Of a stretch of 64,000 nucleotides of DNA, positions 16,385-25,928 are shown piece after piece. The DNA is from Chloroflexota bacterium (GTDB lineage: Bacteria > Chloroflexota > Anaerolineae > Anaerolineales > Villigracilaceae): contig JACRBN010000026.1 of assembly GCA_016213105.1 (NCBI GenBank), positions 372,001 to 436,000 of the forward strand. The letters run 5' to 3'. Below the pieces are notes generated by a model that was not told the DNA's origin, did not search any database, and was given only the letters and a program-made list of their open reading frames with translations. Each line of letters starts with the position of its first letter. Within the stretch, counting starts at the first letter, position 1. Made by a program: the position numbers and the translations under genes.

Positions 16385-16462
16385 TTTGGCGGCACAGGCA
16401 TTCTGTGCTCCGTTCCCCGTGGTTGAAATGCTGTCAGAAATGGAACGCCGGATAAATTGTTT

Positions 16463-17674
16463 ATGACCAGATTAATCGTTGGATCAGCCCATCGCGTCAT
16501 CCCCTCCCGTCAGTTGTCGGGCTACCTGTACGTGGTCGATCTGGAATCGCGGGCTGTCATCCAGAAGACCGAGGGCATCGATCCCCCCTTCCGTGATTTT
16601 GACAGCAACCCGCGCGGCGGCATGCGCGGCATGCGCGGTATTGCCGCGCGCGAAGGCGAGATTGCCCTCTCGAATTATTCGGGCGTGTTTTGCTTCGACC
16701 GCCACTGGAACCTGACGCGCACCTTCTCCCACCCGGTCTGCGCCTCCATTCACGAGGTACTTTTCGACGGTGATGGAGTCATGGTCGCCTCGACGGGAAC
16801 GGATTTCTTCCTGCGCTTCGATGCGCAGGGCGGACTGACCTCCGCGTGGTTCGTGCACGATGACCGGGTCATTGCCAGGCAGGCGGGGATTAGAAAGTCG
16901 CCGATGACGGGCAGAGACATGCTGTCCAGCGGCATCGATTTTCGCGACCGCCGCAAGCCTCTTTCCCAGGAATACGACAAGACCCACCTGAACAGCATCG
17001 ACCGATGCCCGAACGGGGACGTGCTCATCTCCCTCGGGCAGGTCGTGGATGCACAGTTCTCCACGCTCACCCGCCTGAAGGCGTACCTGATCACGCTCGG
17101 CGTTTGGGAGTGGCTCCTGAAGATCAATCGCGGCATCCGCGGGTTGCTGCGCTTGAAAAAACGCAAGCTGAGCGAGTTGGTGGTCCAGGCCAGCCGTTCG
17201 CGGTCGGCCATCCTGCGGCTCAGCCCGGACGGGAAAGTCCGTCTGGTGCTTCTGCTGGAGAATATCTCCAATCCCAGCCACAGCGTGCGCGCACTGGCCG
17301 ATGGCAGCGCCATTTACCTCGATACCACCAACGGAAGCGTGATCCACTTCGATGCGGAGACGGGGGCGCTCCTTTCCACCACAGAGGTCACCGACCAGTT
17401 CCTGCGCGGCGCGGTGCGTCTCCCCGACGGCCGTTTCGCGCTGGGCGCCGGCAACGAGGTGCTCATCTTCGACCTGGCCCTGCGTCAGGTCGTGGATCGG
17501 ATTCGTTTTTCCAATAATCCGTTAGAATCAGTGCATGGCTTGAACCTCCTGCCTCCCGATTTCGACCTGCCCCCCGATTCCCTGCAGGCGAAATTTGGGA
17601 GGGTCGTTGACTTCGATGGACATCACATCCTTTGGGACCGATCGGCAAATGCGAATCCTGACCCTCATCCATGA
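16463..17674 (+). CDS. Beta-propeller-like protein, second of the tandem paralogous pair
   Basis: The 403-aa protein is collinear with its neighbour, sharing NPRGGMRG, SNYSG, FDRHW, CASIHE, HLNSI, ININRGIRGLL-like and PPDFDLPPDSL blocks, so the pair arose by tandem duplication. The ATG at 16463 (MTRLIVGSAH) matches the paralogue's N-terminus (MTRLLVSTNH) and is preferred over a TTG two codons upstream. The 3' end overlaps the glycosyltransferase gene by 26 bp. Confidence 0.7.
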   Translation: MTRLIVGSAHRVIPSRQLSGYLYVVDLESRAVIQKTEGIDPPFRDFDSNPRGGMRGMRGIAAREGEIALSNYSGVFCFDRHWNLTRTFSHPVCASIHEVLFDGDGVMVASTGTDFFLRFDAQGGLTSAWFVHDDRVIARQAGIRKSPMTGRDMLSSGIDFRDRRKPLSQEYDKTHLNSIDRCPNGDVLISLGQVVDAQFSTLTRLKAYLITLGVWEWLLKINRGIRGLLRLKKRKLSELVVQASRSRSAILRLSPDGKVRLVLLLENISNPSHSVRALADGSAIYLDTTNGSVIHFDAETGALLSTTEVTDQFLRGAVRLPDGRFALGAGNEVLIFDLALRQVVDRIRFSNNPLESVHGLNLLPPDFDLPPDSLQAKFGRVVDFDGHHILWDRSANANPDPHP

Positions 17675-18806
17675 GTACCCGCCGATCGGCGGCGGCGGTG
17701 GGAAGGTGGCCCAGGACCTGGCGCGCGCGCTGGTAAAGCGTGGACACCAGGTCAGGGTGATTGCGCCCCACCACAAAAGCCTGGAGGACGGGGATGCAGC
17801 GGATGGAGTGCAGGTCATCCGCATTTCGTCTTTTCGGAAGAAACAATTTGCCGCCGACCTGCTGGCCATGGGTGGTTATGTGACCGTCGGGTTGGTGGTG
17901 GGACTCTGGCAGATCCTAACTTGGAAGCCGGACATCCTGCACGTTCATTTCGCAGTGCCCGCGGGGGTGTTGACGCGCATCCTGTCCAGGTTGACGGGGG
18001 TGCCCTACGTGCTGACCACCCATCTCGGGGATGTGCCTGGCGGTGTCCCCGAGAAAACCGATGCCTGGTTCCGCTGGGTGTACCCGTTTACGCACCGCAT
18101 CTGGCGGGACGCCGCGCGGGTGACCGCCATCAGCGAACATACCCGCCGTCTGGCCGTGTCCCATTATCCCGTGCAAATCGAGGTGATTCCAAACGGCATC
18201 GAGTTGGGCGCGGACTTTTCCGACACGCTGGCCTCGCTCCATAACCCGCCGCAGATCGCCTTCGCGGGGCGTTTCGTCCCACAGAAGAATCCAGCCCAGG
18301 CGGTGCGCATCCTGTCCCGGGTGGCGGACCTTCCCTGGCGGGCGGTGATGATCGGCGACGGCGCCTTGATGGAGGAAACCAGGCAGGAGATCGAGCGCAT
18401 TGGGTTGAGCGAACGCATCACCTTAACGGGCTGGATCGTGCCCGAGCAGGTGCATACCCACTTTGCCCAAAGCGACATCCTGCTCATGCCCTCGCTTTCG
18501 GAAGGCATCCCGATGGTGGGATTACAGGCCCTGGTCTCGGGGCACGCCATCGTCGCCAGCCGCGTGGGCGGCCTGCTCGACCTGGTTCAGGAGGGCGAGA
18601 ACGGTTTCCTGCACGAACCGGCGGACGCGGACGGGTTCGTGGCCAGCCTGCGCCTGCTCCTGGCCGATCGCGGGAGGCTGCTGCGCGCCAGGAACGCCAG
18701 TCTGCGGGGCGCGCGCAAGTTCGATCTCGTCCAGGTGGTCGACCGCTATGAGACTATTTTTTCAGAGGCCGCGCAGCGGAATGTGAAACAGCGGGGACAT
18801 TCCTGA
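17649..18806 (+). CDS. Glycosyltransferase family 4
   Basis: The 385-aa protein has the GT-B fold of GT4: N-terminal HEYPPIGGGGGKVAQDLARAL, a central VIPNGIEL, and the C-terminal donor-binding EGIPMVGLQALVSGHAIVASRVGG with the EX7E-like layout. It transfers a sugar from a nucleotide-sugar donor; the acceptor is unknown. I chose the ATG at 17649 because the N-terminus then begins at the first beta-strand; ATGs upstream (17616, 17595) add unmatched residues. It overlaps the second propeller gene by 26 bp, so the two are coupled. Confidence 0.88.
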   Translation: MRILTLIHEYPPIGGGGGKVAQDLARALVKRGHQVRVIAPHHKSLEDGDAADGVQVIRISSFRKKQFAADLLAMGGYVTVGLVVGLWQILTWKPDILHVHFAVPAGVLTRILSRLTGVPYVLTTHLGDVPGGVPEKTDAWFRWVYPFTHRIWRDAARVTAISEHTRRLAVSHYPVQIEVIPNGIELGADFSDTLASLHNPPQIAFAGRFVPQKNPAQAVRILSRVADLPWRAVMIGDGALMEETRQEIERIGLSERITLTGWIVPEQVHTHFAQSDILLMPSLSEGIPMVGLQALVSGHAIVASRVGGLLDLVQEGENGFLHEPADADGFVASLRLLLADRGRLLRARNASLRGARKFDLVQVVDRYETIFSEAAQRNVKQRGHS

Positions 18807-18843
18807 TTGCCGCGTTCGCTGCCCTGACCTGTTCCCCCTCCTT

Positions 18844-20013
18844 GTGAAACGCCCCTCCCTGACCTTCATCCTGATCACGATCTTTGTGGATATCCTCGGC
18901 TACAGCATGATGATTCCGCTGCTGCCGTTCTTTGTCCAGAAGCAGGGCGGAGGCGCGGTCATGGCGGGGGCGCTCGCCTCGCTCTATGCCTTCCTGCAAC
19001 TGTTCAGCGGACCTGTGCTGGGTTCCCTATCCGACCGCGTCGGACGCAAGCCGATTCTGCTGGCTTGTCTCTTTGGGACCGCCATCGCCTACGCCACGTT
19101 TGGGTTGGCAGATTCGCTCCTCCTGCTCTTCCTGGCAGTGACACTCGACGGCCTGACAGGCAACAACCTGACCACCTCCCACGCCTACATTGCCGATATG
19201 ACCCCCTCTGCAGAGCGCTCGTGCGGCCTGAGCCTGGCGGGCGCCGCCTTCGGCCTGGGCGTGATGGCAGGCCCTGTGCTGAGCGGATTTCTGAGCGGTT
19301 ACGGGTTGGCCCTGCCCGCCTTTGTCGCGGCGGGGATCGCCTTTGCCAACACCCTCTACGGTTTGCTTTTTCTGCCCGAATCGCTCCCTCTGGAAAAGCG
19401 CGCCCACCAGCCGGTTTCGTTCAATGCGTTTGCGCAGCTTAAGGGACTGTTCGACCTGCGCCCCATCCGTTTTTTACTGATTGCGATCTTCACGCTCAAC
19501 CTGGCCTTCTCGGGTTTGCAGACCAACTTTCCACTTTTCAGCAATGCGCGTTTCGACTGGACTCCCCGTCAGAATGGTTTCTTCTTCGCTTTTGTGGGCG
19601 TGATGGCCGTGCTGGTGCAGGGATTTTTGTACGCCCGCCTTCAGCCCAGGTTGGGCGAGCGGCGGCTCGCGGCGCTCGGCCTGGGCTTTCTCTCGTTGGG
19701 CATGGCGGGCATCGCGCTCACCCCCAGCGCGTGGACTTTGTACCTGTTCGTGGCGATTGCGGCGCTGGGCAGCGGGTCGAGCATTCCGTCGCTGTCGGGG
19801 ATGGTCTCAGCGCGGGTGGGCGAGTCGCGTCAGGGTCAGTTGATGGGCGGGATGCAAACCCTGCTCGGCCTGACGATCATTGTCGGCCCCATGCTGGCGG
19901 GCCTGTCCTTCGAGCGGATTGGCGTCAGCGCGCCGTATTGGATCGGCAGCGGACTCGCGTTGCTGGCATTGCTGGCGTTCACCCGCTCTGATCCTCAGCC
20001 TCTCACCGATTAA
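18844..20013 (+). CDS. MFS transporter (TetA/drug-efflux-like)
   Basis: The 389-aa protein has 12 predicted helices, with motif A GSLSDRVGRKPILL between helices 2 and 3 and an N-terminal FVDILGYSMMIPLLP typical of the DHA1/TetA group. It starts with GTG at 18844. Its 3' end overlaps the end of the convergent GT1 gene by 11 bp, leaving no room for a separate terminator. The substrate is not predictable. Confidence 0.85.
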   Translation: MKRPSLTFILITIFVDILGYSMMIPLLPFFVQKQGGGAVMAGALASLYAFLQLFSGPVLGSLSDRVGRKPILLACLFGTAIAYATFGLADSLLLLFLAVTLDGLTGNNLTTSHAYIADMTPSAERSCGLSLAGAAFGLGVMAGPVLSGFLSGYGLALPAFVAAGIAFANTLYGLLFLPESLPLEKRAHQPVSFNAFAQLKGLFDLRPIRFLLIAIFTLNLAFSGLQTNFPLFSNARFDWTPRQNGFFFAFVGVMAVLVQGFLYARLQPRLGERRLAALGLGFLSLGMAGIALTPSAWTLYLFVAIAALGSGSSIPSLSGMVSARVGESRQGQLMGGMQTLLGLTIIVGPMLAGLSFERIGVSAPYWIGSGLALLALLAFTRSDPQPLTD

Positions 20014-21271
20014 CCAGTTCCTCCAAAGCTTGAGCCGCCCGCCCCACCCCATCCTCGCACCTCAACTTTTCTCCCAGTTCACGCGCCGACGCTTTCACGT
20101 TTTCGGCTTTCATCCTCCCCAACCCCTCCACCAAATTATCCACCCTCAACTTCCGCTGCGGGATCGGCTTCGGCCCCACCCCCAGCGCGGATACCCGTCC
20201 GCCCCAAAAAAACTGATCCACGGCCACAGGCGTGACCAGGGAGGGGATTCCCGCCAGCAGGGCAGTTCCAGTCGTCCCTGCGCCGCCGTGATGCACCGCG
20301 CCCGCCATGTGCGGAAACAGCCTATCGTGCGGGACGCTCTCGCGCAGGTGATATACGTGTTCAGGAACGTTTGCGACCTGCAAGCCTGTGGGTAGTGAAA
20401 CGACTGCGCGTACGTCCGCCGCGCGGCTTGCTTGAACGATGATTTCCAAAATTTTGCCTGGCTGGTACGTGCCTGGACTTCCAAAGCCGAAGTAAACGGG
20501 CGGCGGGCCGGAATGGATGAAATCTTCGAGAGATGCGGGCAAGGCACCTTGTTCCGTGACGAGCGGCCAGTAGCCTGTGATGAGCGAAGTCGCATTCCAA
20601 TCCCCGGGACGGGGCAGAATATGCTCGCTGAAGCCATATAGGTTGAGATCGATCTTGCCAAAGGGTCTGGGGAATGCGCCCAGGAGCGGGAGCGGCTTTA
20701 ATCCCAGCGCATGTTTGCGCCAACGGTTGATGACCCCGCGCCAGGGCAGGAAGGTTGCCAGGCCCGCCATGAAATAGGTCAGGCGGTTGTAGCCGCCGCC
20801 CCAACTGCGCGTGGACGGCAGGACGGGGCACGGAAATTCGCGTGTGGGCGTGAGCGGTTGCAGGAAGGCGCCGAAGCAGGGAATATCGAGTCGCTCCGCA
20901 ATGGATGTCCCCCAGAGGGTCGGCAGGCCAATCACCAGCGCGGATGCGCCCTGGCAAACTTCCCAGGCGTTCGCGAGCATTTGCGCATACACGGCTTGCG
21001 CTTCACGCAGGTATGTCCATGATGAGCGCGCGCTGTGGAGCAGGTTACCGTCGAAGGTCAGCGCGATCTCGCCGCTGTTGGCGATCATCAGATCGGACGG
21101 GTTGCCGTCCACGGGCGCGAAGGGGACGCCGTGCGTTTCGACCAGCTCGCGGAAGGCGGGCGGCGCGGCGACGCGCACGGCATGTCCATCTGCCTGTAGT
21201 TTTTGCGCCAGCGGAATGACGGGCTGGATGTCGCCGCGTGTGCCGCTGGTGAGGAAGAGGATCGGCCCCAT
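20003..21271 (-). CDS. Glycosyltransferase family 1 (UGT/sterol-glucosyltransferase type)
   Basis: The 422-aa protein begins with ILFLTSGTRGDIQPVIPLAQKL, the GT1 N-terminal signature of sterol and antibiotic glucosyltransferases. It ends with the donor-site motif VHHGGAGTTGTALLAGIPSLVTPVAVDQFFWG. It should glucosylate a lipid or polyketide-like acceptor. The ATG at 21271 lies 5 bp after the methyltransferase stop, so the two genes form an operon, suggesting decoration of one molecule. The long in-frame extension upstream is antisense-like and is not used. Confidence 0.9.
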   Translation of the reverse strand: MGPILFLTSGTRGDIQPVIPLAQKLQADGHAVRVAAPPAFRELVETHGVPFAPVDGNPSDLMIANSGEIALTFDGNLLHSARSSWTYLREAQAVYAQMLANAWEVCQGASALVIGLPTLWGTSIAERLDIPCFGAFLQPLTPTREFPCPVLPSTRSWGGGYNRLTYFMAGLATFLPWRGVINRWRKHALGLKPLPLLGAFPRPFGKIDLNLYGFSEHILPRPGDWNATSLITGYWPLVTEQGALPASLEDFIHSGPPPVYFGFGSPGTYQPGKILEIIVQASRAADVRAVVSLPTGLQVANVPEHVYHLRESVPHDRLFPHMAGAVHHGGAGTTGTALLAGIPSLVTPVAVDQFFWGGRVSALGVGPKPIPQRKLRVDNLVEGLGRMKAENVKASARELGEKLRCEDGVGRAAQALEELVNR

Positions 21272-21276
21272 GTGGG

Positions 21277-22116
21277 TTATTGCTTCTCGAAGACCAGCCA
21301 GCGGTATTCGATCCAGCCTGCGGCAAGACATTGCTGGAGCGCCATACTGCCCAGCATGGATGGGACGATGGGGTGCTCCTGCGGCAGCCGTTGGCCGATG
21401 TTCAGGATGAGACGCGCCAGCCCGTCGGGCAGGTTGCGGAGGCGCAGCTGGGGGGTGAGATTCCGATTCGCGGACGGGACCAGACCCAGGTCCAGGGCGG
21501 CGGTGGTGACTTCGTCCACGGTCTGGATGTGGGGCACGAACCAGCCCGTTCGGTAGGCATCCAGCCAATCCCCTGCTCTGGGGTCGGAGGCGGCGAGGAA
21601 GTCGTCCAGCAGGATCAGGCGCCCGCCAGGGTTCAGCAGGCGGGCCGCTTCGCGCAGGTATTGATCGGGGTGCTGGGCGTGGATGAAGGCCTCGATGGAG
21701 TAGACGAGATCGAAGCCGCCTGCCAGCGGGACGTGGTGAAAATCCGCTTCGAGGATGTGCGCGGACAGTCCCAGGCTGCGGCGGGCCTGTGCGGCGATGT
21801 GCGCCTGCACGGGGCTGAGGGTCAGGCCGACCGCCTGGGTGGGAGTGGGCAACTCCGCCAGAATCTGAAAAAGCGTCGCGCCCACGCCGCAGCCGAGGTC
21901 GGTGAAGCGCAGGTGACCGAGGCGCGCATGGAGGGCGCGGGCTTCCTCCAGCACCAGGTTGTTCGAGACGGCCAGGGCCTGCTCGATGCGCGTCACACCC
22001 TGCGGCCAGAGTGAGCGGTGGATGGTCTGCGTTTCGGGCGAGGAACCGTAGCGCAGGAACAGGCGGGTATTGCGGTCATAATATGAGCGGACGGCGTCGC
22101 GGGAAATTTGAGTCAT
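21277..22116 (-). CDS. Class I SAM-dependent methyltransferase
   Basis: The 279-aa protein has a Rossmann methyltransferase core: motif I FTDLGCGVGATLFQ, an acidic strand-2 region, HVPLAGGFDLVYSIEAFIH and the post-motif LLNPGGRLILLDDFL. It resembles small-molecule C- or O-methyltransferases. The ATG at 22116 stands 6 nt after a TATAAT, with no ribosome binding site, so the mRNA is probably leaderless. It is the first gene of a two-gene unit with the GT1 gene. Confidence 0.85.
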   Translation of the reverse strand: MTQISRDAVRSYYDRNTRLFLRYGSSPETQTIHRSLWPQGVTRIEQALAVSNNLVLEEARALHARLGHLRFTDLGCGVGATLFQILAELPTPTQAVGLTLSPVQAHIAAQARRSLGLSAHILEADFHHVPLAGGFDLVYSIEAFIHAQHPDQYLREAARLLNPGGRLILLDDFLAASDPRAGDWLDAYRTGWFVPHIQTVDEVTTAALDLGLVPSANRNLTPQLRLRNLPDGLARLILNIGQRLPQEHPIVPSMLGSMALQQCLAAGWIEYRWLVFEKQ

Positions 22117-22122
22117 GAAGGC

Positions 22123-22128
22123 ATTATA
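22123..22128 (-). promoter_or_regulatory. -10 box placed for a leaderless methyltransferase mRNA
   Basis: A perfect TATAAT on the minus strand ends 6 nt before the ATG, so transcription should begin at or next to the start codon. Confidence 0.6.
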
Positions 22129-22155
22129 GTCGAACGGGAAAATGGATGGAGGTGG

Positions 22156-22229
22156 TATAATTAGCCTATCAATGTCGTGTGCTTCATCTAATCGACACGA
22201 AGTCAAAACCAACGTCTTCGTGTCTTTTT
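22156..22229 (+). promoter_or_regulatory. gyrA promoter and possible leader attenuator
   Basis: An extended -10 (TGGTATAAT, core 22156-22161) is followed by a leader containing the hairpin gacacgaag (22194-22202) / cttcgtgtc (22216-22224) and tttttat, which is an intrinsic terminator. Upstream, tcgtgt (22175-22180) can pair with acacga (22195-22200) and would disrupt the terminator. The ribosome binding site gaaggag lies beyond it. Confidence 0.45.
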
Positions 22230-22251
22230 ATGCGTGTAACTGAAGGAGCTT

Positions 22252-24759
22252 ATGGAAATCGGTACCATCCAACAAGTTGACATCGACGCCCAAATGCGCT
22301 CGGCCTACCTCGATTACGCCATGAGCGTGATCGTCGCGCGCGCCCTGCCCGACGCGCGCGACGGCCTGAAACCTGTTCACCGCCGCATCCTGTATGCCAT
22401 GGACGAGCTGGGTATTCGCTCTACGGGCTCGTTCAAGAAATCCGCCCGTATCGTCGGTGAAGTGCTGGGTAAATATCATCCGCACGGCGACTCGGCGGTC
22501 TATGAAACCATGGCGCGCATGGCGCAGGATTTTTCCATGCGTTACCTGTTGGTGGACGGCCAGGGTAACTTCGGTTCCGTGGACGGCGACGCGCCTGCGG
22601 CCATGCGTTATACCGAGGCGCGCCTGCAAAAATTTGCCGAGGATATGCTGGCCGACCTGGACAAGGACACGGTCGATTTCGGTCCCAACTTCGATGATTC
22701 GCTCGAAGAGCCGCTCGTCCTGCCCGCCCGTTTACCGAACCTGCTGTTGAATGGCTCCGCGGGCATTGCCGTCGGCATGGCCACCAACATCCCGCCGCAT
22801 AATCTGCGCGAACTGGCTGGCGCGATCAATTATCTGATCGACAATTACGAGCGTATGGATGAGGTCTCCGTCGAGGAACTGATGAAGTTCGTGCTTGGGC
22901 CTGATTTCCCGACGGGCGGCATGATCATCGGAGGCGAGGGCATTCTCTCTGCGTATGGGACGGGGCGCGGACGCATCGTCATGCGCGGCCTGGCCCACAT
23001 CGAAGAGATGAAGGCCGGGCGCCACCAGATCGTCGTGACCGAGATCCCCTACCAGGTCAACAAATCCAGCCTTATCGAACGCATCGCCGAACTGGTGCGC
23101 GAGGACAAGATCGACCAGATCTCGGACATGCGCGATGAGAGCGACCAGCGCGGCATGAGCATCGTGATCGAGCTTAAGCGCGGCGCACAGCCCAAGAAGG
23201 TCCTGAACCAGCTTTACAAGTACACGGCGCTCCAATCCACGTTTGGCGTGATCATGATCGCGCTGGTGGACGGCGAACCGCGCACCCTGCCGCTCAAGCG
23301 TCTGCTGCAAATATTCATCGAGCATCGCCAGGTGGTCATCGTGCGCCGCTCGAACTTCGAACTGGCCAAGGCCCGCGCCCGCCAGCACATCCTGGATGGA
23401 TTGCTGATCGCGCTCAACAACATCGACGCGGTCATCAGAACCATCCGCGAGGCGGACGATGCGGATGCGGCCAAGGCCAGCCTGATGGCGCGCTTCAAGC
23501 TGAGCGAACTCCAGGCACAGGCCATCCTCGACATGCAGCTGCGCCGCCTGGCCGCGCTCGAACGCTGGAAGATCGAAGAGGAACACAAGCAGGTGCAGAC
23601 CCAGATCGATTTTCTCGAAGATCTGCTGGCGCATCCCAAAAAGATCCTGGCGCTCATCCAGAGCGACATGCAGGAGATGGTCGAGAAGTACGGCGACGAC
23701 CGCCGCACGCGCATTGCTTCCGACGCGAAAGAGGAACTGCACGATGAAGATCTCGTCCACGATGAGGCGGTGCTGATCAGCCTGACCGAGCGCGGATATA
23801 TCAAGCGCGTGGCGTCGGCGGCCTTCAAGTCGCAGAGCCGCGGCGGACGCGGGGTGATGGGTCACACCACCAAGGATGAGGATGAAGTGGTCATGCTCAT
23901 CCCCGCCCGCAGCCTCGATACGATGTTGTTCTTCTCGGACAAGGGCAAGGTCTATTCCGAGAAGGTTTACCAGATCCCCGACGCCGACCGCGCCGCCAAG
24001 GGCATCCCGCTGGTCAACGTGCTTGCGCTGGATGCGAACGAAAAGGTGACGGCGGCCATTGCGGTTTCCAGTTTCACGGGCCACGGTTATTGCATCATGT
24101 CGACCGCGCGCGGCAAGGTCAAGCGCGTGGATTTGGAGGAGTTCGCCTCCGTGCGCCCCTCGGGCCTGATCGCCATGAACCTGGAGGAGGGCGACACCCT
24201 GGGTTGGGCGCGCCTGACTTCGGGCAAGGATGAGGTCATCTTTGTCACAGGGCAGGGCCAGGCCCTGCGCTTCGGCGAGGACAAGGTGCGCGCCATGGGA
24301 CGCCAGGCCGCGGGCGTGCAGGGCATCCGTCTCGCCAAGGGTGATGCGGTCACCAGCATGGACGTGGTCGAGAAGGAAGGCGCCCTGCTGGTCGTGACCA
24401 CCAACGGCTTTGGCAAGCAGACTCCACTCAAGGAGTACACGGCCAAGGGCCGCGCGACGGGCGGCATCTCCACCATCGACCAGAAGGCGTTGAAGGAGAT
24501 CGGCAGGATCGCCGCTGCGCGCGTGGTGCAGACCGCCGACGACCTGACCATTATCACCGCCAACGGTGTGGCCATCCGCTTGAAGGTGAAGGATGTCAAG
24601 CAGTCGGGCCGCTCCACGAAGGGCGTGCATCTGATCAAGCCGCAGGAAGGCGACAGCGTGGCCTCCGTGGCGCGCATCTCGGCCGAGGATCTCAAGAAGG
24701 TTGGCGCTGAAGTCAACGGCGACGAGAAGCCGCCCGAACCGCAGCCGAAACTGATCTAA
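22252..24759 (+). CDS. gyrA: DNA gyrase subunit A
   Basis: The 835-aa protein carries the GyrA signature throughout: [26 protein letters not shown], the quinolone-determining helix [15 protein letters not shown], the active-site tyrosine in AMRYTE, and the C-terminal pinwheel with the GyrA-box variant [10 protein letters not shown]. It cuts and passes DNA, introducing negative supercoils with GyrB, which is not in this window. The GyrA-box supports gyrase rather than topoisomerase IV. The acidic/Pro tail is short. The ATG has a good gaaggag site. A strong terminator follows at 24785. Confidence 0.97.
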   Translation: MEIGTIQQVDIDAQMRSAYLDYAMSVIVARALPDARDGLKPVHRRILYAMDELGIRSTGSFKKSARIVGEVLGKYHPHGDSAVYETMARMAQDFSMRYLLVDGQGNFGSVDGDAPAAMRYTEARLQKFAEDMLADLDKDTVDFGPNFDDSLEEPLVLPARLPNLLLNGSAGIAVGMATNIPPHNLRELAGAINYLIDNYERMDEVSVEELMKFVLGPDFPTGGMIIGGEGILSAYGTGRGRIVMRGLAHIEEMKAGRHQIVVTEIPYQVNKSSLIERIAELVREDKIDQISDMRDESDQRGMSIVIELKRGAQPKKVLNQLYKYTALQSTFGVIMIALVDGEPRTLPLKRLLQIFIEHRQVVIVRRSNFELAKARARQHILDGLLIALNNIDAVIRTIREADDADAAKASLMARFKLSELQAQAILDMQLRRLAALERWKIEEEHKQVQTQIDFLEDLLAHPKKILALIQSDMQEMVEKYGDDRRTRIASDAKEELHDEDLVHDEAVLISLTERGYIKRVASAAFKSQSRGGRGVMGHTTKDEDEVVMLIPARSLDTMLFFSDKGKVYSEKVYQIPDADRAAKGIPLVNVLALDANEKVTAAIAVSSFTGHGYCIMSTARGKVKRVDLEEFASVRPSGLIAMNLEEGDTLGWARLTSGKDEVIFVTGQGQALRFGEDKVRAMGRQAAGVQGIRLAKGDAVTSMDVVEKEGALLVVTTNGFGKQTPLKEYTAKGRATGGISTIDQKALKEIGRIAAARVVQTADDLTIITANGVAIRLKVKDVKQSGRSTKGVHLIKPQEGDSVASVARISAEDLKKVGAEVNGDEKPPEPQPKLI

Positions 24760-24784
24760 CCTCCGCTCAACGTGATGGACGTAT

Positions 24785-24820
24785 AAAAAATCGCCCGCCA
24801 ATTCAGGCGGGCGATTTTTT
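24785..24820. terminator. Bidirectional intrinsic terminator after gyrA
   Basis: A 15-bp perfect stem (aaaaaatcgcccgcc with ggcgggcgatttttt) with a 6-nt loop also closes the convergent birA unit. Confidence 0.95.
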
Positions 24821-24838
24821 ATATGCGGACAAGCGGGG

Positions 24839-25075
24839 TTACAGGTAAATGCCGATGCTGTTGGTCATCCACAGGCACGTAAAACTGATAATGCAGACCA
24901 TGATTAGGAGCATGACCGAAATGATGAAGCGCTGCATGGGCGTCATGCCCAGGAACCGTCCCCCGCCCACACGCGGACTGGGTTCGGGCAGGGCGGTCGT
25001 TTCGGCGGTGGTCAGTTCCGCGTCATCCTGGAAGAAGGGTTGTGAGTTGGCTTCGTCGCGTAAATTGTCGAGCAT
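24839..25075 (-). CDS. Small single-helix membrane protein
   Basis: The 78-aa protein has a hydrophilic Glu/Pro-rich N-terminal half and a C-terminal membrane helix (about residues 50-73), giving a tail-anchored topology. A GAGGTG site precedes the ATG. It follows birA by 25 bp on the same strand and ends at the gyrA terminator. No family recognised. Confidence 0.65.
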   Translation of the reverse strand: MLDNLRDEANSQPFFQDDAELTTAETTALPEPSPRVGGGRFLGMTPMQRFIISVMLLIMVCIISFTCLWMTNSIGIYL

Positions 25076-25100
25076 GGGACACCTCTATGCGATGATTTTA

Positions 25101-25880
25101 TCACGTTGCCGGGCGCAGGCGCACATCCCCAAACCTGACTGTTACGGGATTGCCACGTTCGTCCCGCAGGCGCAGGCTGCCATCGGCTTCCAGGCCGAGC
25201 ACCTTGCCCGCGGCAATTTCCGCGCCCTGGCCTGTGATCTGGACGCGCTCGCCGCGAAAGGCGAGTCTCTCCTCCCAGGTTTTGAGCAGCTTTTCACTGC
25301 CCAGCAGCGGCCTCCAGGCCAGCAGTTCGGACAGGATGTCGTGCAGGATGGCTTCGCGTTTGGGCAGGCTGCCGAGGGCGTCTTCGAGGCTGACGGCTGG
25401 GAATTGCAGCAGTTCTGGCGGCGGGATGGCGGCGCGCGCCACGTTGACGCCGACGCCGATCACGGTGCAATCCACCGCCTCGCCGCTCCAGACCGATTCC
25501 ACCAGGATGCCCGCCACCTTCTGACCCGAGAGCAGTAGGTCGTTGGGCCATTTGATTTGCGGGATGAGCGAGCGCTTTCGCATGGATTCGGCCAGGGCCA
25601 CGGCGGCCAGGCCGACGGTGCGCGAGAGGTGGGGCAGTTCCTCCGCCGTCGGGCGCAGGATCAGGCTGAAGGCCAGAGCGGTTCCCGCGGGGGTGAACCA
25701 TCTGCGTCCCTCGCGTCCACGGCCCGAGGTCTGCTCATCCGCGACCACGATGGAGAGATCGGGTGCGCCTTGGGCGGCCCAGGCCAGCGCCTCGTCGTTG
25801 GTGGAGCCAATGGAATCGAAATAACGCAGGCCGCCGAGATCGAGTTTGGAAAGCGTTTTTGTGAGGGTGCGCGCATTCAT
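25101..25880 (-). CDS. birA: Biotin--[acetyl-CoA carboxylase] ligase
   Basis: The 259-aa protein contains the BirA catalytic set: STNDEA, the biotinyl-AMP loop TSGRGREGR, KWPNDLLLSGQKVAGILVE and GVGVNV, then a C-terminal SH3-like domain. The N-terminal DNA-binding winged helix of E. coli BirA is missing, so it is the non-regulatory type. It activates biotin and attaches it to carrier proteins. The start is 11 bp beyond a hairpin that separates it from the M23 peptidase gene; no clear ribosome binding site is visible. Confidence 0.92.
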   Translation of the reverse strand: MNARTLTKTLSKLDLGGLRYFDSIGSTNDEALAWAAQGAPDLSIVVADEQTSGRGREGRRWFTPAGTALAFSLILRPTAEELPHLSRTVGLAAVALAESMRKRSLIPQIKWPNDLLLSGQKVAGILVESVWSGEAVDCTVIGVGVNVARAAIPPPELLQFPAVSLEDALGSLPKREAILHDILSELLAWRPLLGSEKLLKTWEERLAFRGERVQITGQGAEIAAGKVLGLEADGSLRLRDERGNPVTVRFGDVRLRPAT

Positions 25881-25891
25881 GAAATAAATAG

Positions 25892-25920
25892 CCCCTAAAG
25901 GTTTCTGAAACCTTTAGGGG
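25892..25920. terminator. Hairpin between the M23 peptidase gene and birA
   Basis: A long perfect inverted repeat (cccctaaaggttt and complement). The T tract on the minus strand is weak (tatttatttc). Confidence 0.65.
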
Positions 25921-25928
25921 CCGCTCTT

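Noticed and set aside
21272-21568. 99-codon N-terminal extension of the GT1 gene
   Set aside because: It overlaps the methyltransferase gene out of frame; GT1 proteins start at the MGPILFLTSG-like strand.
22732-24801. 689-codon open frame on the minus strand
   Set aside because: It is antisense to gyrA and has no recognisable protein pattern.
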